Below the pieces are notes generated by a model, which worked only from the letters and a program-made list of their open reading frames with translations, was not told where the DNA came from and made no database searches. The position numbers were made by a program, and so were the translations under genes. From contig JBBAKX010000001.1 of the NCBI GenBank assembly GCA_040403315.1, forward strand, positions 372,001-436,000: DNA of 64,000 bases, given 5' to 3'. The stretch comes from CAMCXT01 sp040403315. Lineage in GTDB: Bacteria > Bacteroidota > Bacteroidia > M30B66. Of this stretch, positions 43,509 to 53,058 are shown one piece after another. Within the stretch, counting starts at the first letter, position 1; each line of letters begins with the position of its first letter.

Positions 43509-44669
43509 TTAGTGATCAACCCAAGATTTCCAGTATTTCCCATCATCTATTTTGATGGCTTCTTCGGTAATCATTAGTGGTTTGAAAGTGTCGACCATCA
43601 CGGCCAGTTCCATGGTTTCTTTTTGACCGATCGAACGTTCATAAGCGCCTGGATGCGGCCCATGAGGAATGCCAGCGGGGTGTAAGGTTAATTGCCCGGC
43701 GGAGATGTCGTTACGGCTCATGAAATCTCCATCTACATAGTAAAGTACTTCATCAGAATCAATATTGCTGTGGTTATAAGGAGCCGGAATCGACAATGGA
43801 TGGTAGTCGTAGAGTCTTGGACAAAATGAGCAAACTACAAAACCTGATGTTTCGAAAGTTTGGTGAATTGGCGGTGGAAGATGCACACGCCCTGTGATCG
43901 GTTCGAAGTTATGAATTGAAAATGCGTAGGGATAATTGCAGCCATCCCAGCCTACAACATCGAATGGATGTGAGGCATACACATATTGGTGAATTACGCC
44001 TTGCTTTTTCACTTTGATCAGGAAATCGCCTTGTTCGTCGTGTGTTTCAAGGTTTGCCGGCCGGCGGATGTCTCGCTCGCAATAAGGGGAGTGCTCCAGC
44101 ATTTGTCCAAACCAATTGCGGTAGCGTTTCGGGGTGTAGATGGGCGAAAAGGATTCTACAAGTAGCAAACGGTTATCGGTGGTGTCAAATTCTATTTGGT
44201 AGATTATTCCGCGTGGGATGATCAAATAATCGCCATATGAAAAGCGGAGGTTTCCAAGCATTGTTCGCAAGGTTCCGGTTCCACGGTGTACGAAAAGCAT
44301 TTCATCAGCATCCGCATTTTTGAAGAAATAATCCTTCATCGATTGTTGAGGGGCACATACGCCTAAGTTGAGGTCGCTGTTCACCATGAGCGGTTTGCGG
44401 CTGTCAAGATAATCTTCAACTTGCGGCACATCGAAACCTTTCAAGCGGCGCGAAAGCATGTTTTTCTGAACGGCAATTTTGGGCGTAAAGTCGATAGATT
44501 CGAGTACATCCTTCACCATGGTGGGGCGTTGCAAATGGTACATCAACGACGACATACCGTCGAAGCCAACAGTGCCAAACAATTGCTCATAATAAATCCC
44601 GCCTTTGGGATTTGGAGATTGTGTGTGTCGTTTAGGAGGGATCTGACCCAAAGAATGATAGAAGGGCAT
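43509..44669 (-). CDS. hmgA: Homogentisate 1,2-dioxygenase
   Basis: HmgA opens the homogentisate ring to give maleylacetoacetate. It is a cupin-fold protein with the N-terminal LGQIPPKRHTQ motif and the metal-ligand region HLPPPIHQTFETSGFVVCSFCPR (His and Glu ligands) followed by the substrate-binding NHSNIDSDEVLYY and HPAGIPHGPHPGAYERS segments. Length 386 residues, shorter than the roughly 435-445 residues of animal and proteobacterial enzymes but usual for the Bacteroidota form. It is the first gene of the hmgA-hppD operon. Confidence 0.95.
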   Translation of the reverse strand: MPFYHSLGQIPPKRHTQSPNPKGGIYYEQLFGTVGFDGMSSLMYHLQRPTMVKDVLESIDFTPKIAVQKNMLSRRLKGFDVPQVEDYLDSRKPLMVNSDLNLGVCAPQQSMKDYFFKNADADEMLFVHRGTGTLRTMLGNLRFSYGDYLIIPRGIIYQIEFDTTDNRLLLVESFSPIYTPKRYRNWFGQMLEHSPYCERDIRRPANLETHDEQGDFLIKVKKQGVIHQYVYASHPFDVVGWDGCNYPYAFSIHNFEPITGRVHLPPPIHQTFETSGFVVCSFCPRLYDYHPLSIPAPYNHSNIDSDEVLYYVDGDFMSRNDISAGQLTLHPAGIPHGPHPGAYERSIGQKETMELAVMVDTFKPLMITEEAIKIDDGKYWKSWVDH

Positions 44670-44765
44670 GAACGCTGATGTGATAGTTTACTCACAAACC
44701 TACGGTATATAAATATATTTAGCAAGCGTTTCAGCCCAATTAAAAACTGCCAATTAAAGATGCTA

Positions 44766-44773
44766 CAAATATA
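44766..44773 (-). promoter_or_regulatory. -7 box for hmgA-hppD
   Basis: On the minus strand TATATTTG fits TAnnTTTG, 96 bases before the hmgA ATG, in the 142-base gap after the surface-protein gene. The -33 region (TATTTA about 20 bases upstream) is a weak match. Confidence 0.4.
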
Positions 44774-44811
44774 AATTCTGAACTATAGGTAAATAGCAGA
44801 ATATGCTACTG

Positions 44812-47800
44812 TTATTTGTGGCTCACGCTTAAACGAAGCCCTTTTCTTTTGCCATCGAGAAGCAGAATGGTTTCGTAAGAGCCATTGGGAAGACCGGCAA
44901 CGGGGATTTCTATGAGATTGCCCGGCAACAGTAATTTAGGTTCGCTTTGGTAAACGATTCTACCTGCCATATCTATAACTAGCACTTCGGCAGCCTTTAC
45001 AATTTCTTTAATGTCGGCACGAATGTAGGCGATCGAATTGGCTGGGTTTGGGTACAATTTTATGGCTTTTTGGCTATTGGCTTCGGCATCTTCGATTCCA
45101 GTAATGTTGATCACCAGCACATCGGCCGTTGCAGTATCTGAGCAGGTACCTTTTCGAACTGTCATAACCACTTGGAAATTCCCAGATTGCTGAAACACAT
45201 GCGAGATCTCATTTTCGCCATTAACCAGAGTGCCGTCGCCTAAATTCCAGAAAATCTGTTCTGCATTTTGGTTTAAACAAGTTAATTGCAATTCTTCTTC
45301 TTCCATTTTTAATTCGGTTGCTGAAGCCGATAACTCCGCTTGAATGCCACTTCCTTGTGCTACCATAACGTATTCATTCACTTCTAGCACTTGGCCACTC
45401 ATCATAAAGTGGATGCGGTATTCATCGGCCGAAAGGCCTGAAACTTCCCAAGAACCTGTGAAATTGTTTCGTTCCCCAACTAAACTATCGGAAGGGTTGA
45501 AGATACGAACATCCCAACTCGCACCTGTTGAATTGTTTAGCGTTATTCTTCCTTCATTTCCTGTGCAACCTTCGTCGAACGTGCTCACTTGAATCCCTTG
45601 GTGCGCATGGAGAAAAAATCTACCGGAGATGCTCCCTTCGTTTAGAAACACTTGGTAGGATGGCTGTTGCCTCAAATTCTGATAGGTGTTGTTTAAGCGG
45701 TCTTCCAAGAAAACCATCGCTGTAGCAGGGAAATGGGTGATTTCAGACAAGCGCATTTGGTAGTATCCCGTTTGGGCAACAACAACATCAAGTGCAACAG
45801 AGTCTGTTTGTTGAATTATATTGCGGCCTTGGATAGCCAAGTGAATCGAGTCTTTGACCGAATACCAGTAACTTTTCCCCGGAAGGGAAGGAATTTTCAC
45901 AGCATCTTGACCATCGGCTGCTCCAGTACTGCTGCATTGTTGAGAAAAATACACCACTGTTTCATCGGCACTTTCGTTCGATGTTAGGCTTAATCGTACA
46001 AATGGAATTTGCTCAGGCACTTGCACGCTTTTCGTGTTTAGCACTTCGGCTCTATGGGTATTGTTGAGAAGAAGGGTATCGTTTGTAAAAGCGCCCACGA
46101 AGAAACCTTCCATTGATCCAATATAACGGGTTGCACCATTGATGCCGATGCCTTCGTTACTTCCAAGAGGCAACCAATTGGCATAATGACCATTGTAGCG
46201 GTTTCCTGCCCCAGCTTTAACAAGGGTTTTGCTAATCATCGATCCTTGGCTTTGCGAAATGGTGTTCCAATCAATAGGCGATGGATATGGGTTTCCAACG
46301 AGATTCCAACCTTTGTCGGCGCCATCGGAGGCATTGGCGCTAATGCCTAATTTCTGCTGTCCTGTTTTAGCAATTCCTCGCGCTTGAATCACTTGATTAC
46401 TACTCACACTTGCCAAATAGGCCTTCATGTGGAGGAGTTGATTTTCTTCTGTATTTCTAGTATGCCAACCAGCAGCAAATCCTGGATTGTTTTCTTGTTC
46501 GGTGAATTCCCAAATACCTTGACCTAGCGATGAGGCCGAGCCTCCAGAATAGGAAAGCTCGAAATGATCGTCGATGGCGTTCCAACTGAGCTGTTCGAAC
46601 GGAGATGAAAAGAGGATGTATTGTGTGCCGTTTCCAGGAATGAAATGTTCTATTTCTACATTACCTAAAATGGCGCCATTTCCGCGGCCTGAAATCAATG
46701 CCGTTGAAAGGCTATCTGACTTTAAATGCAAGCTGTCGTTGGTTTGCAGAATTCCATTTTCAAGTTCTAAAATTCCTCTAAGGTTGATTTTTCCATTTAC
46801 TAAGCGCAATCCAAAACCGGAAATTTTCAGGTTTTGATAGGTTCCGCGCATAACAGATTGCTGTTCACTGCTGCTATAAGTAACAGGGCCTTTGAAGTTA
46901 GGATCTGCGAATCCTGAAAGTGCAGCACTGTTTGCGTACTTAATCAAGAGCTGATCTTGTGCGCCCATATCGAATTGACCGCCCGATTGGTTTCGTTGAA
47001 TTTTGTGGTTGAGGATTAGTTCGGTACCGGGTAGGCTGTCAATGCCCAATCTGAATGTTCCAGTTACTGCAATGTTTCTTGCAGTTTCTGCGATTCCTCC
47101 GGGTTCTCCAGGATTGTAAAACAAAAGGTTTCTACAAGAAAAATCTGTTGTCGTTCCTAATTGAACCCGAAAGTTCTTGTTGGTTCTGATCCAAAGATTG
47201 TTGTATTGTATTGATGGTACTGTTTGGTTTGTTTGACTTGCCCACACTTCACCATTACCGAAGAAAGTTGTTCCTTGATTTTCGTTAAAAGTAGAATCGG
47301 TAAGAACAACCGAGGACGGGTCTCCTTCAATTACCAATAAACCGTTTCCTTGGTCGAGTCCTCCTATTTGTTCAATAGAATACACATCCAGAATTTGATC
47401 CATCAGTTTCAGGTTAGAACCTTCGTTAATTTGAAGATTCCTAACGACCAAATCGTTTGAAAGCGAATACGTTGAATTACCAGTGACGAATAAATCAGTG
47501 GAAATGAAAAATCCTTCCCCTCCAATTGTTTGTCCAGAGCCACCCGCAAGGGTTATGAATGTATTGGTGTTGTTTGTTATTACTCCATTGTTGAGGATCG
47601 AGCCGTAGCAACCCAAAAATGACTGATAGTTTTGGTGGATGCTCAATGCTGCACCGTCAGCAACCGATAAATTGGCGCACTCTGCAGAGTGTGTTCCTGT
47701 AATTTCTGGATAATGACTTAATCCGGCTGGAATGATTACATCGTTGCACCGCATCGGAACCACTTGAGGATTCCAATTGATTGGGTCGAACCAGTTGTTG

Positions 47801-48660
47801 TTTATTCCGAGCCAAGTGAGTGTTGCTGGTGTGCCTGGTTGAAAAGTAAATCTTGCGCCTTCGGCTGGAAAGGTAACTGGAGATGAAGATCGCATGGTTG
47901 CCGTTGCGTTGTTCATCCCAAGCGATGACTGCGCCCAGGCTTCTTGACCAGTTCCAATGCTTCTCGTATGTGCATCAGACCGATCTTGGCCACGCAAGCC
48001 AATCTGGAAAAACTGTTCATATCCTTGCCAGCAATAAGCTGAAGTATTGTAGGAAAATTGAATTTGGTTGTTGCTCTCTAAAAGAATGATTTGAAAATCA
48101 AAGCGATTTCGGTTTTCTCCACAGAACCCTGTTCCTTCTGCGTCATCTAGGGCTTTGAAGTTTTTCCATTCGATGGTGAAAGTTCTGTTTGGTGCAGTAC
48201 CGCTGTTTCTTGTTCTTATTCCAGCATCGCTGGCCGTCCACCTACCTTCAAGATCGGCATTTAGTGCTGATATAATGCCTTCGATTGGAAAATCGGAGCT
48301 GAGAATATTGGTGAATGGCACTACTAAACCCGCCGCACGAACTGGCGAGGTTTGTCCGAACCAAATCCAACCATTGGTTGCAACGCCCAATTGCGAATAC
48401 GTTTGACCGTTAAATTGAAACGGGAAGCCTATCGGTTGGTATGGGAAGAAATCTTCGTCGGTGGGTGAAATGTCGAATGGGTCGTCGGGACTATCGAACC
48501 CTGCAGCAAGCGTGGTAGTGTTTGCTCCAGAAGGAATTGCGGTATAAGGTGTATTGGACGAATAGCTAAAAATGTAGCCGCATGCAAGTTGTGCACTGAG
48601 CTTATTTGCTGTGCAGCATGCAAAAAATGTGACCAACAACGTAAAGTAATATTTCAGCAT
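44812..48660 (-). CDS. Large T9SS-secreted surface protein with PKD domain
   Basis: The 1282-residue protein has a signal peptide (MLKYYFTLLVTFFACCTANKLSAQ). The N-terminal region (about 30-275) resembles the 'FPFxFNGxTYxxLGVxTNGWIWFG' modules of gliding bacteria. Next come a cell-surface beta-solenoid-like stretch of short strands (about 285-650: LTWLGINNNWFDPINWNPQVVP, then repeated NGxI/L motifs), a GWNLVGNPYPSPIDWNTI segment (about 790-815), a PKD domain near 1125-1185 (IFWNLGDGTLVNGENEISHVFQQSGNFQVVMTV) and a type A T9SS sorting domain (about 1200-1282: AIKLYPNPANSIAYIRA...). It is probably anchored or released at the cell surface by T9SS and may be an adhesin. The exact function is unknown. 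Confidence 0.85.
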   Translation of the reverse strand: MLKYYFTLLVTFFACCTANKLSAQLACGYIFSYSSNTPYTAIPSGANTTTLAAGFDSPDDPFDISPTDEDFFPYQPIGFPFQFNGQTYSQLGVATNGWIWFGQTSPVRAAGLVVPFTNILSSDFPIEGIISALNADLEGRWTASDAGIRTRNSGTAPNRTFTIEWKNFKALDDAEGTGFCGENRNRFDFQIILLESNNQIQFSYNTSAYCWQGYEQFFQIGLRGQDRSDAHTRSIGTGQEAWAQSSLGMNNATATMRSSSPVTFPAEGARFTFQPGTPATLTWLGINNNWFDPINWNPQVVPMRCNDVIIPAGLSHYPEITGTHSAECANLSVADGAALSIHQNYQSFLGCYGSILNNGVITNNTNTFITLAGGSGQTIGGEGFFISTDLFVTGNSTYSLSNDLVVRNLQINEGSNLKLMDQILDVYSIEQIGGLDQGNGLLVIEGDPSSVVLTDSTFNENQGTTFFGNGEVWASQTNQTVPSIQYNNLWIRTNKNFRVQLGTTTDFSCRNLLFYNPGEPGGIAETARNIAVTGTFRLGIDSLPGTELILNHKIQRNQSGGQFDMGAQDQLLIKYANSAALSGFADPNFKGPVTYSSSEQQSVMRGTYQNLKISGFGLRLVNGKINLRGILELENGILQTNDSLHLKSDSLSTALISGRGNGAILGNVEIEHFIPGNGTQYILFSSPFEQLSWNAIDDHFELSYSGGSASSLGQGIWEFTEQENNPGFAAGWHTRNTEENQLLHMKAYLASVSSNQVIQARGIAKTGQQKLGISANASDGADKGWNLVGNPYPSPIDWNTISQSQGSMISKTLVKAGAGNRYNGHYANWLPLGSNEGIGINGATRYIGSMEGFFVGAFTNDTLLLNNTHRAEVLNTKSVQVPEQIPFVRLSLTSNESADETVVYFSQQCSSTGAADGQDAVKIPSLPGKSYWYSVKDSIHLAIQGRNIIQQTDSVALDVVVAQTGYYQMRLSEITHFPATAMVFLEDRLNNTYQNLRQQPSYQVFLNEGSISGRFFLHAHQGIQVSTFDEGCTGNEGRITLNNSTGASWDVRIFNPSDSLVGERNNFTGSWEVSGLSADEYRIHFMMSGQVLEVNEYVMVAQGSGIQAELSASATELKMEEEELQLTCLNQNAEQIFWNLGDGTLVNGENEISHVFQQSGNFQVVMTVRKGTCSDTATADVLVINITGIEDAEANSQKAIKLYPNPANSIAYIRADIKEIVKAAEVLVIDMAGRIVYQSEPKLLLPGNLIEIPVAGLPNGSYETILLLDGKRKGLRLSVSHK

Positions 48661-48733
48661 TCAGATAAAGATTCTTTTCTGTATGCTGTTTATACTTTAT
48701 GATGGAATGAATTGTTACAGTGTTTAGGGATAT

Positions 48734-48771
48734 ACTAAAAAACGAAAAGGTGCCTAAGCACCTTTTCGTTT
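48734..48771 (-). terminator. Strong intrinsic terminator after the upstream T9SS gene
   Basis: A perfect 14-base stem (AAACGAAAAGGTGC with its complement at 48740-48753 and 48758-48771) and a 4-base loop are followed on the minus strand by six T. It lies about 140 bases after the stop of the 48909 gene and about 80 bases before the start of the next, so the two surface-protein genes are transcribed separately. Confidence 0.8.
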
Positions 48772-48908
48772 CACAAACCACCAATTGAATTCTGTAAATC
48801 TACCAAAAACAGAAAAGTTGGTATGGCCAATTCTTAATTGATAGATCCAAAGGTATATATTTCTTGTAATAAATCAAGTCTCTTTTGATACTTCATAATA
48901 AGTTAGGG

Positions 48909-51341
48909 TTAATTCCTAAGTATTTTTATTATGCCAACTCCGGAATTTGTCTTTAACTTCAATAAATACAGGCCTTTAGCCAATTGATCCGCTGGGATAT
49001 TCACAGTGCTTTTACCGTGTAAACTCACGGTGTTTTGGTAGTGCAAACGCCCTTCGATGTCGGTTAAAATAAGATCGATATTTTCTTGTTGGTTGCTGTT
49101 GAGCATCAAATTGAAATTATCTGCAGAAGGATTGGGATAAACAACTGCTTCATAATTCACCAAGATATTTTCCATCCCAACTTGTGCTACAATTACCAGT
49201 TTTGTTATGGTGTCGATCCCACATGGATTTTCGATAATAAGACTTACATAATAAGGTCCGTTTTCGGGGAAAGTAAACGAAGGTTCTTCGAGCGGAGAAA
49301 CAGAAAGGGTATCGAAAAGCCATTCATAGGCAAATCCATTTTGTGAAGTATTGTTAAAATTGATGGTATAACCACCATTGTTTTGGGTGTAAGAGAAATT
49401 GGCAATCGGAAACTGTGATTGAATTACTTCAACTTGCGCAGAGGTTCCGGTGCATCCATTGGCGTCGGTAACAGTTACTGAATAAAATCCAGAGAAGCTC
49501 ACAAGGATACTTTGCCCTAATGCTCCATTCGACCATTGGTAGGTATTGAAGCCTGGAGCTGCGGTTAGTTCTGCAGGTTCTCCATCGCAGATTGCTGCCA
49601 AAGATGGTGTTACAGGCACTTCCACATTTCCCGCTGGCTGAACATCAATTTGAATAGGACCCACATTACAGCCATCGTTATCGACAGCTGAAACAGAAAG
49701 TGGTGAGATTGGGATACTGGTGATTACTAAGTTCGGTCCTGATTGCCCGCTCGACCAAGCATAAGTTGCAAAACCACCCACAGCAGTTAGGTTGATTGGA
49801 GATCCACAGAAAAGAATCGGATTTCCCGGTGTAACGGTTAGTGCAGGAGGTGTAGTTTCGATAAGATTCAATACAGAAGATGCTGCAGGACAACCAGTAT
49901 TGTCTTGGCCTGAAACGCTGATCGTGCCTGGTTGGGTTACAACTATTGCCGACAGCCCTGTTTGTCCGTTCGACCAAACTAAGTCTACAAAATTACCAAC
50001 GGTGGTAACTGTAATTGGACCGTTACAAAGATTTAAGGTGTTTGGAGATGTTTGAAGCGGAATGTTTACGGAGTTGGATATTGTTACGGTCCAAGATGCA
50101 GAAGTTGCAGCGCCACACTCTGTGGTTACGAATGCCTGAAAGTACGTTGTAGCAGTGAGTGGCTGGCTGTTGAGTATGTTACTTGTTTCGCCAATAATCG
50201 GCGTGAAGTTTAGTCCATTGGAAGAAGTCAGCCATTGAATATCTCCCGGCGTTCCAGAATACAAAAGAATAGCAGATCCACCGGTACAAACTGAAGTTGA
50301 AGATTCGGCGTCAATCACAGCAATTGGGCCGCTGTTGATCGTTATCGGACCAACAGGTGTTCCAAGTGTAGCAGGAGATGTAGCTGCAATGTTGAATAAA
50401 TATCCAGTTCCGGGTACTGTTCCTGGTGGTATCGTAACTGTAACCGTTCCTGATACAGTATTTAAGGTAGTTCCGATAATTGTAGGGGTTGCAAAACTAC
50501 CTGAAGCGTTCGACATAACCACATTGAAAGAATTGCCCGCATTGAAAGTGCCGATGGCTGAATATGGCAAATCGAATGTAGATCCTGGGCAATACGGACC
50601 GCTGTTTACTGGATCAAGATTAACAGAGGCTTGACCTTGCGGGGATGAATAAATCTGGATATCGTCGATCCCAAATGCTGGATCTTGAGCCGCATCTAGG
50701 CTTGCAATGGTCTCGAACTTAAATCCTATCCGTAAGTTTGATTGGTTGTCAAATGCCGGGTTAGTTACCAAAGCTTGTGTCCAGTTTGGAGTATTCACAT
50801 ATTGAACGGGAGGTGTATTAACGAGGTCCCAACTTGCGCCATCGTTAGTGCTGTAGTAGATCTCTCCGTAAGAAGAGCCAGGAAAACCAGCACAGATATA
50901 CCAAAAATCGAGTGTTACTCCCGTTTGTCCCGCAGTGCTGATGCTGGCATTCATTTCCGCAAAATTGATTTCATCAGGCACACATGCCGAGTTTGCTGCA
51001 ATAAAGTGACAGTTTTCAACGCCATTTCCAGAACCCTCTAGAGAAGTGATGTGCATGTAGTTACTTTGAGGCGATCCAACAATTGCCGCTGGCTGATCAG
51101 GCGTATCAGTTATTGAGATTGGGAAAGGAAAACCAGCACAATTCAGACTAAAGTTCCCCCCAGAATAAATAGGGTTCACTACCCAATAATTTGTATTTCC
51201 GAAAGATCCTCCAACACTCGAGGTATTGATATTGAACCCGTTATTTCCATTGTTAAAGTTTTCGGAAAAAAACACCGTTTGTGCTTGCGATCCAAATATG
51301 TTGATTGATAGAAATGCTAGAAGAGTAAAGATTTTGCGCAT
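48909..51341 (-). CDS. T9SS-secreted protein with Ig-like repeats and PKD-like domain
   Basis: From the ATG at 51341 the 810-residue protein begins with a signal peptide (MRKIFTLLAFLSINIFGSQAQ). Residues about 22-235 look like a MAM/jelly-roll module (FFSENFNNGNNGF ... FGIDDIQIYSS). Ig-like repeats follow, the last three sharing the pattern YxWSNGxxG...SVxVxDxxGC (about 440-660). A PKD-like domain is at about 665-730 (SYTQNNGGYTINFNNTSQNGFAYEWLF), and the C-terminal type A T9SS sorting domain is at about 740-810 (VYPNPSADNFNLMLN). It is probably a cell-surface or secreted adhesin. The longer frame to 51434 lacks a signal peptide, and a -7 box (51362-51369) supports the shorter start. It is divergent from nadB. 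Confidence 0.86.
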   Translation of the reverse strand: MRKIFTLLAFLSINIFGSQAQTVFFSENFNNGNNGFNINTSSVGGSFGNTNYWVVNPIYSGGNFSLNCAGFPFPISITDTPDQPAAIVGSPQSNYMHITSLEGSGNGVENCHFIAANSACVPDEINFAEMNASISTAGQTGVTLDFWYICAGFPGSSYGEIYYSTNDGASWDLVNTPPVQYVNTPNWTQALVTNPAFDNQSNLRIGFKFETIASLDAAQDPAFGIDDIQIYSSPQGQASVNLDPVNSGPYCPGSTFDLPYSAIGTFNAGNSFNVVMSNASGSFATPTIIGTTLNTVSGTVTVTIPPGTVPGTGYLFNIAATSPATLGTPVGPITINSGPIAVIDAESSTSVCTGGSAILLYSGTPGDIQWLTSSNGLNFTPIIGETSNILNSQPLTATTYFQAFVTTECGAATSASWTVTISNSVNIPLQTSPNTLNLCNGPITVTTVGNFVDLVWSNGQTGLSAIVVTQPGTISVSGQDNTGCPAASSVLNLIETTPPALTVTPGNPILFCGSPINLTAVGGFATYAWSSGQSGPNLVITSIPISPLSVSAVDNDGCNVGPIQIDVQPAGNVEVPVTPSLAAICDGEPAELTAAPGFNTYQWSNGALGQSILVSFSGFYSVTVTDANGCTGTSAQVEVIQSQFPIANFSYTQNNGGYTINFNNTSQNGFAYEWLFDTLSVSPLEEPSFTFPENGPYYVSLIIENPCGIDTITKLVIVAQVGMENILVNYEAVVYPNPSADNFNLMLNSNQQENIDLILTDIEGRLHYQNTVSLHGKSTVNIPADQLAKGLYLLKLKTNSGVGIIKILRN

Positions 51342-51361
51342 AGAGAACTTGATAAGAAGTA

Positions 51362-51369
51362 CAAATTTA
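51362..51369 (-). promoter_or_regulatory. -7 box for the Ig-repeat T9SS gene
   Basis: On the minus strand TAAATTTG fits TAnnTTTG and ends 20 bases before the ATG at 51341. A TTTC lies 18 bases upstream of it as a partial -33 match. Confidence 0.5.
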
Positions 51370-51466
51370 ACCGAATAAGCCTTTCGAGAAAGCGAAATCA
51401 TCTGTTTCATTTGAACAACCCGAACTCTTGTCAATTTTAACTGTTCACTTGCGACAGGTCAATGCT

Positions 51467-51474
51467 TACATTTG
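51467..51474 (+). promoter_or_regulatory. -7 box directly upstream of nadB (possible leaderless transcript)
   Basis: TACATTTG fits TAnnTTTG and ends four bases (TTGT) before the ATG at 51479, so a transcript would begin at or beside the start codon. A TTG lies 15 bases upstream, shorter than the usual spacing. Confidence 0.45.
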
Positions 51475-51478
51475 TTGT

Positions 51479-53056
51479 ATGAGTGGTAATTTCAGAAAGA
51501 AAACCGATTTTCTAGTTATAGGATCAGGAATCGCAGGATTGAGCTTTGCGATCAAGGCTGCGAGTCACGGTAAGGTTTGCATGATCACCAAAAGCGACGA
51601 AGACGAGTCGAATACTAAATATGCACAAGGAGGCATTGCGGCAGTTACAGAAGCTACAGATTCATTCGAAAAGCACATTGCCGATACACTTACTGCAGGC
51701 GATGGTTTGTGCAATGAAGATGTTGTAAAAATGGTCATCACAGAAGCTCCTGCTAGAATTGAGGAATTGATTCGGTGGGGAACAAGTTTCGACAAGAATG
51801 CACAAGGATCATTCGATCTTGGCAAGGAAGGCGGGCACTCGGAACACCGAATTTTACATCACAAAGACAATACAGGTTATGAAGTTGAAAGAGCATTACT
51901 TGAGCAAGTTCGAAACCATCCAAACATCGAAATACTGGATCACCATTTTGCAGTTGAAATAATAACCCAGCATCATTTGGGGATATATATCAACAGCTCA
52001 ACGCCCGAAATCACCTGCTATGGAGTTTACGCTCTCAATTTAAAAACGGGAAAAACAGATGTTATTCTTTCTAAGATTACTTTAATGGCTTCAGGCGGGG
52101 CCGGAAATGTGTATGCATCCACCACAAACCCGAAAATTGCCACGGGCGATGGAGTGGCGATGGTGTATCGAGCCAAAGGTCGAGTCGAAAATATGGAGTT
52201 CATCCAATTCCACCCAACAGCATTGTTTCAGCCAGGCGTTCAACCGAGCTTTCTGATCACTGAGGCGATGCGTGGTTTTGGTGGCATTTTGCGCAATCAA
52301 GCAGGTGAAGATTTCATGCTTACCTACGATGAACGTGGCTCGCTCGCTCCGCGTGATATTGTGGCCCGAGCAATTGACAATGAATTGAAGCAACGCGGAG
52401 ATGATTTCGTTTATCTCGACTGTCGCCATCTAGATTCAGAAGCGCTGAGGAGCCATTTCCCAAACATCTACAGCAAGTGCCTAGCGCTAGGAATTGACAT
52501 TTGCACCGACATGATTCCTGTAGTTCCATCATGCCATTATATGTGCGGAGGAATCAAGGTGGACATGGATGGAAAATCAACCATTAAAAACCTGTTGGCT
52601 GCTGGCGAATGTGCTTCAACGGGTTTGCACGGAGGCAATAGATTGGCGTCTAATTCCCTGTTGGAAGCTTTGGTGTATGCGCATCGTGCGGCCGAAATGG
52701 CGATCAGTACTTTTCAAGAGGTTCCCTTTGAAGACAATATTCCAGATTGGGATGTTAAAGGAACTGCAGATCCAGAAGAAATGGTTTTGATCACACAAAA
52801 TCTTAAAGAACTGCAAGCGATCATGAGCAGTTATGTTGGCATTGTTCGCAGCAACATCCGACTAGAACGCGCCCTTGATCGACTCCAGATTCTGAACCGA
52901 GAAACCGAAAATATGTACCGTCGCACAACGCTTTCTCAACCCTTGTGCGAACTGAGAAACCTTATTTTGGTAGGTTATCTGATAATCAAAGCGGCGCGTC
53001 TCCGAAAAGAAAGCCGAGGCCTTCATTTTTCGATCGATTATCCAAGGCAAAATTAG
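51479..53056 (+). CDS. nadB: L-aspartate oxidase
   Basis: NadB oxidises L-aspartate to iminoaspartate, the first step of de novo NAD synthesis. The FAD-binding Rossmann motif is FLVIGSGIAGLSFAIKAA near the start, followed by KYAQGGIAAV, EGGHSEHRILHHKDNTG and the conserved HGGNRLASNSLLEALVYAHRAA near residue 385. Length 525 residues from the ATG at 51479. The frame is open to 51428, but those 17 residues do not fit the family and the promoter box lies inside them. NadA and NadC are not in the window. The end is two bases from the convergent DUF4139 gene. Confidence 0.95.
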   Translation: MSGNFRKKTDFLVIGSGIAGLSFAIKAASHGKVCMITKSDEDESNTKYAQGGIAAVTEATDSFEKHIADTLTAGDGLCNEDVVKMVITEAPARIEELIRWGTSFDKNAQGSFDLGKEGGHSEHRILHHKDNTGYEVERALLEQVRNHPNIEILDHHFAVEIITQHHLGIYINSSTPEITCYGVYALNLKTGKTDVILSKITLMASGGAGNVYASTTNPKIATGDGVAMVYRAKGRVENMEFIQFHPTALFQPGVQPSFLITEAMRGFGGILRNQAGEDFMLTYDERGSLAPRDIVARAIDNELKQRGDDFVYLDCRHLDSEALRSHFPNIYSKCLALGIDICTDMIPVVPSCHYMCGGIKVDMDGKSTIKNLLAAGECASTGLHGGNRLASNSLLEALVYAHRAAEMAISTFQEVPFEDNIPDWDVKGTADPEEMVLITQNLKELQAIMSSYVGIVRSNIRLERALDRLQILNRETENMYRRTTLSQPLCELRNLILVGYLIIKAARLRKESRGLHFSIDYPRQN

Positions 53057-53058
53057 TT

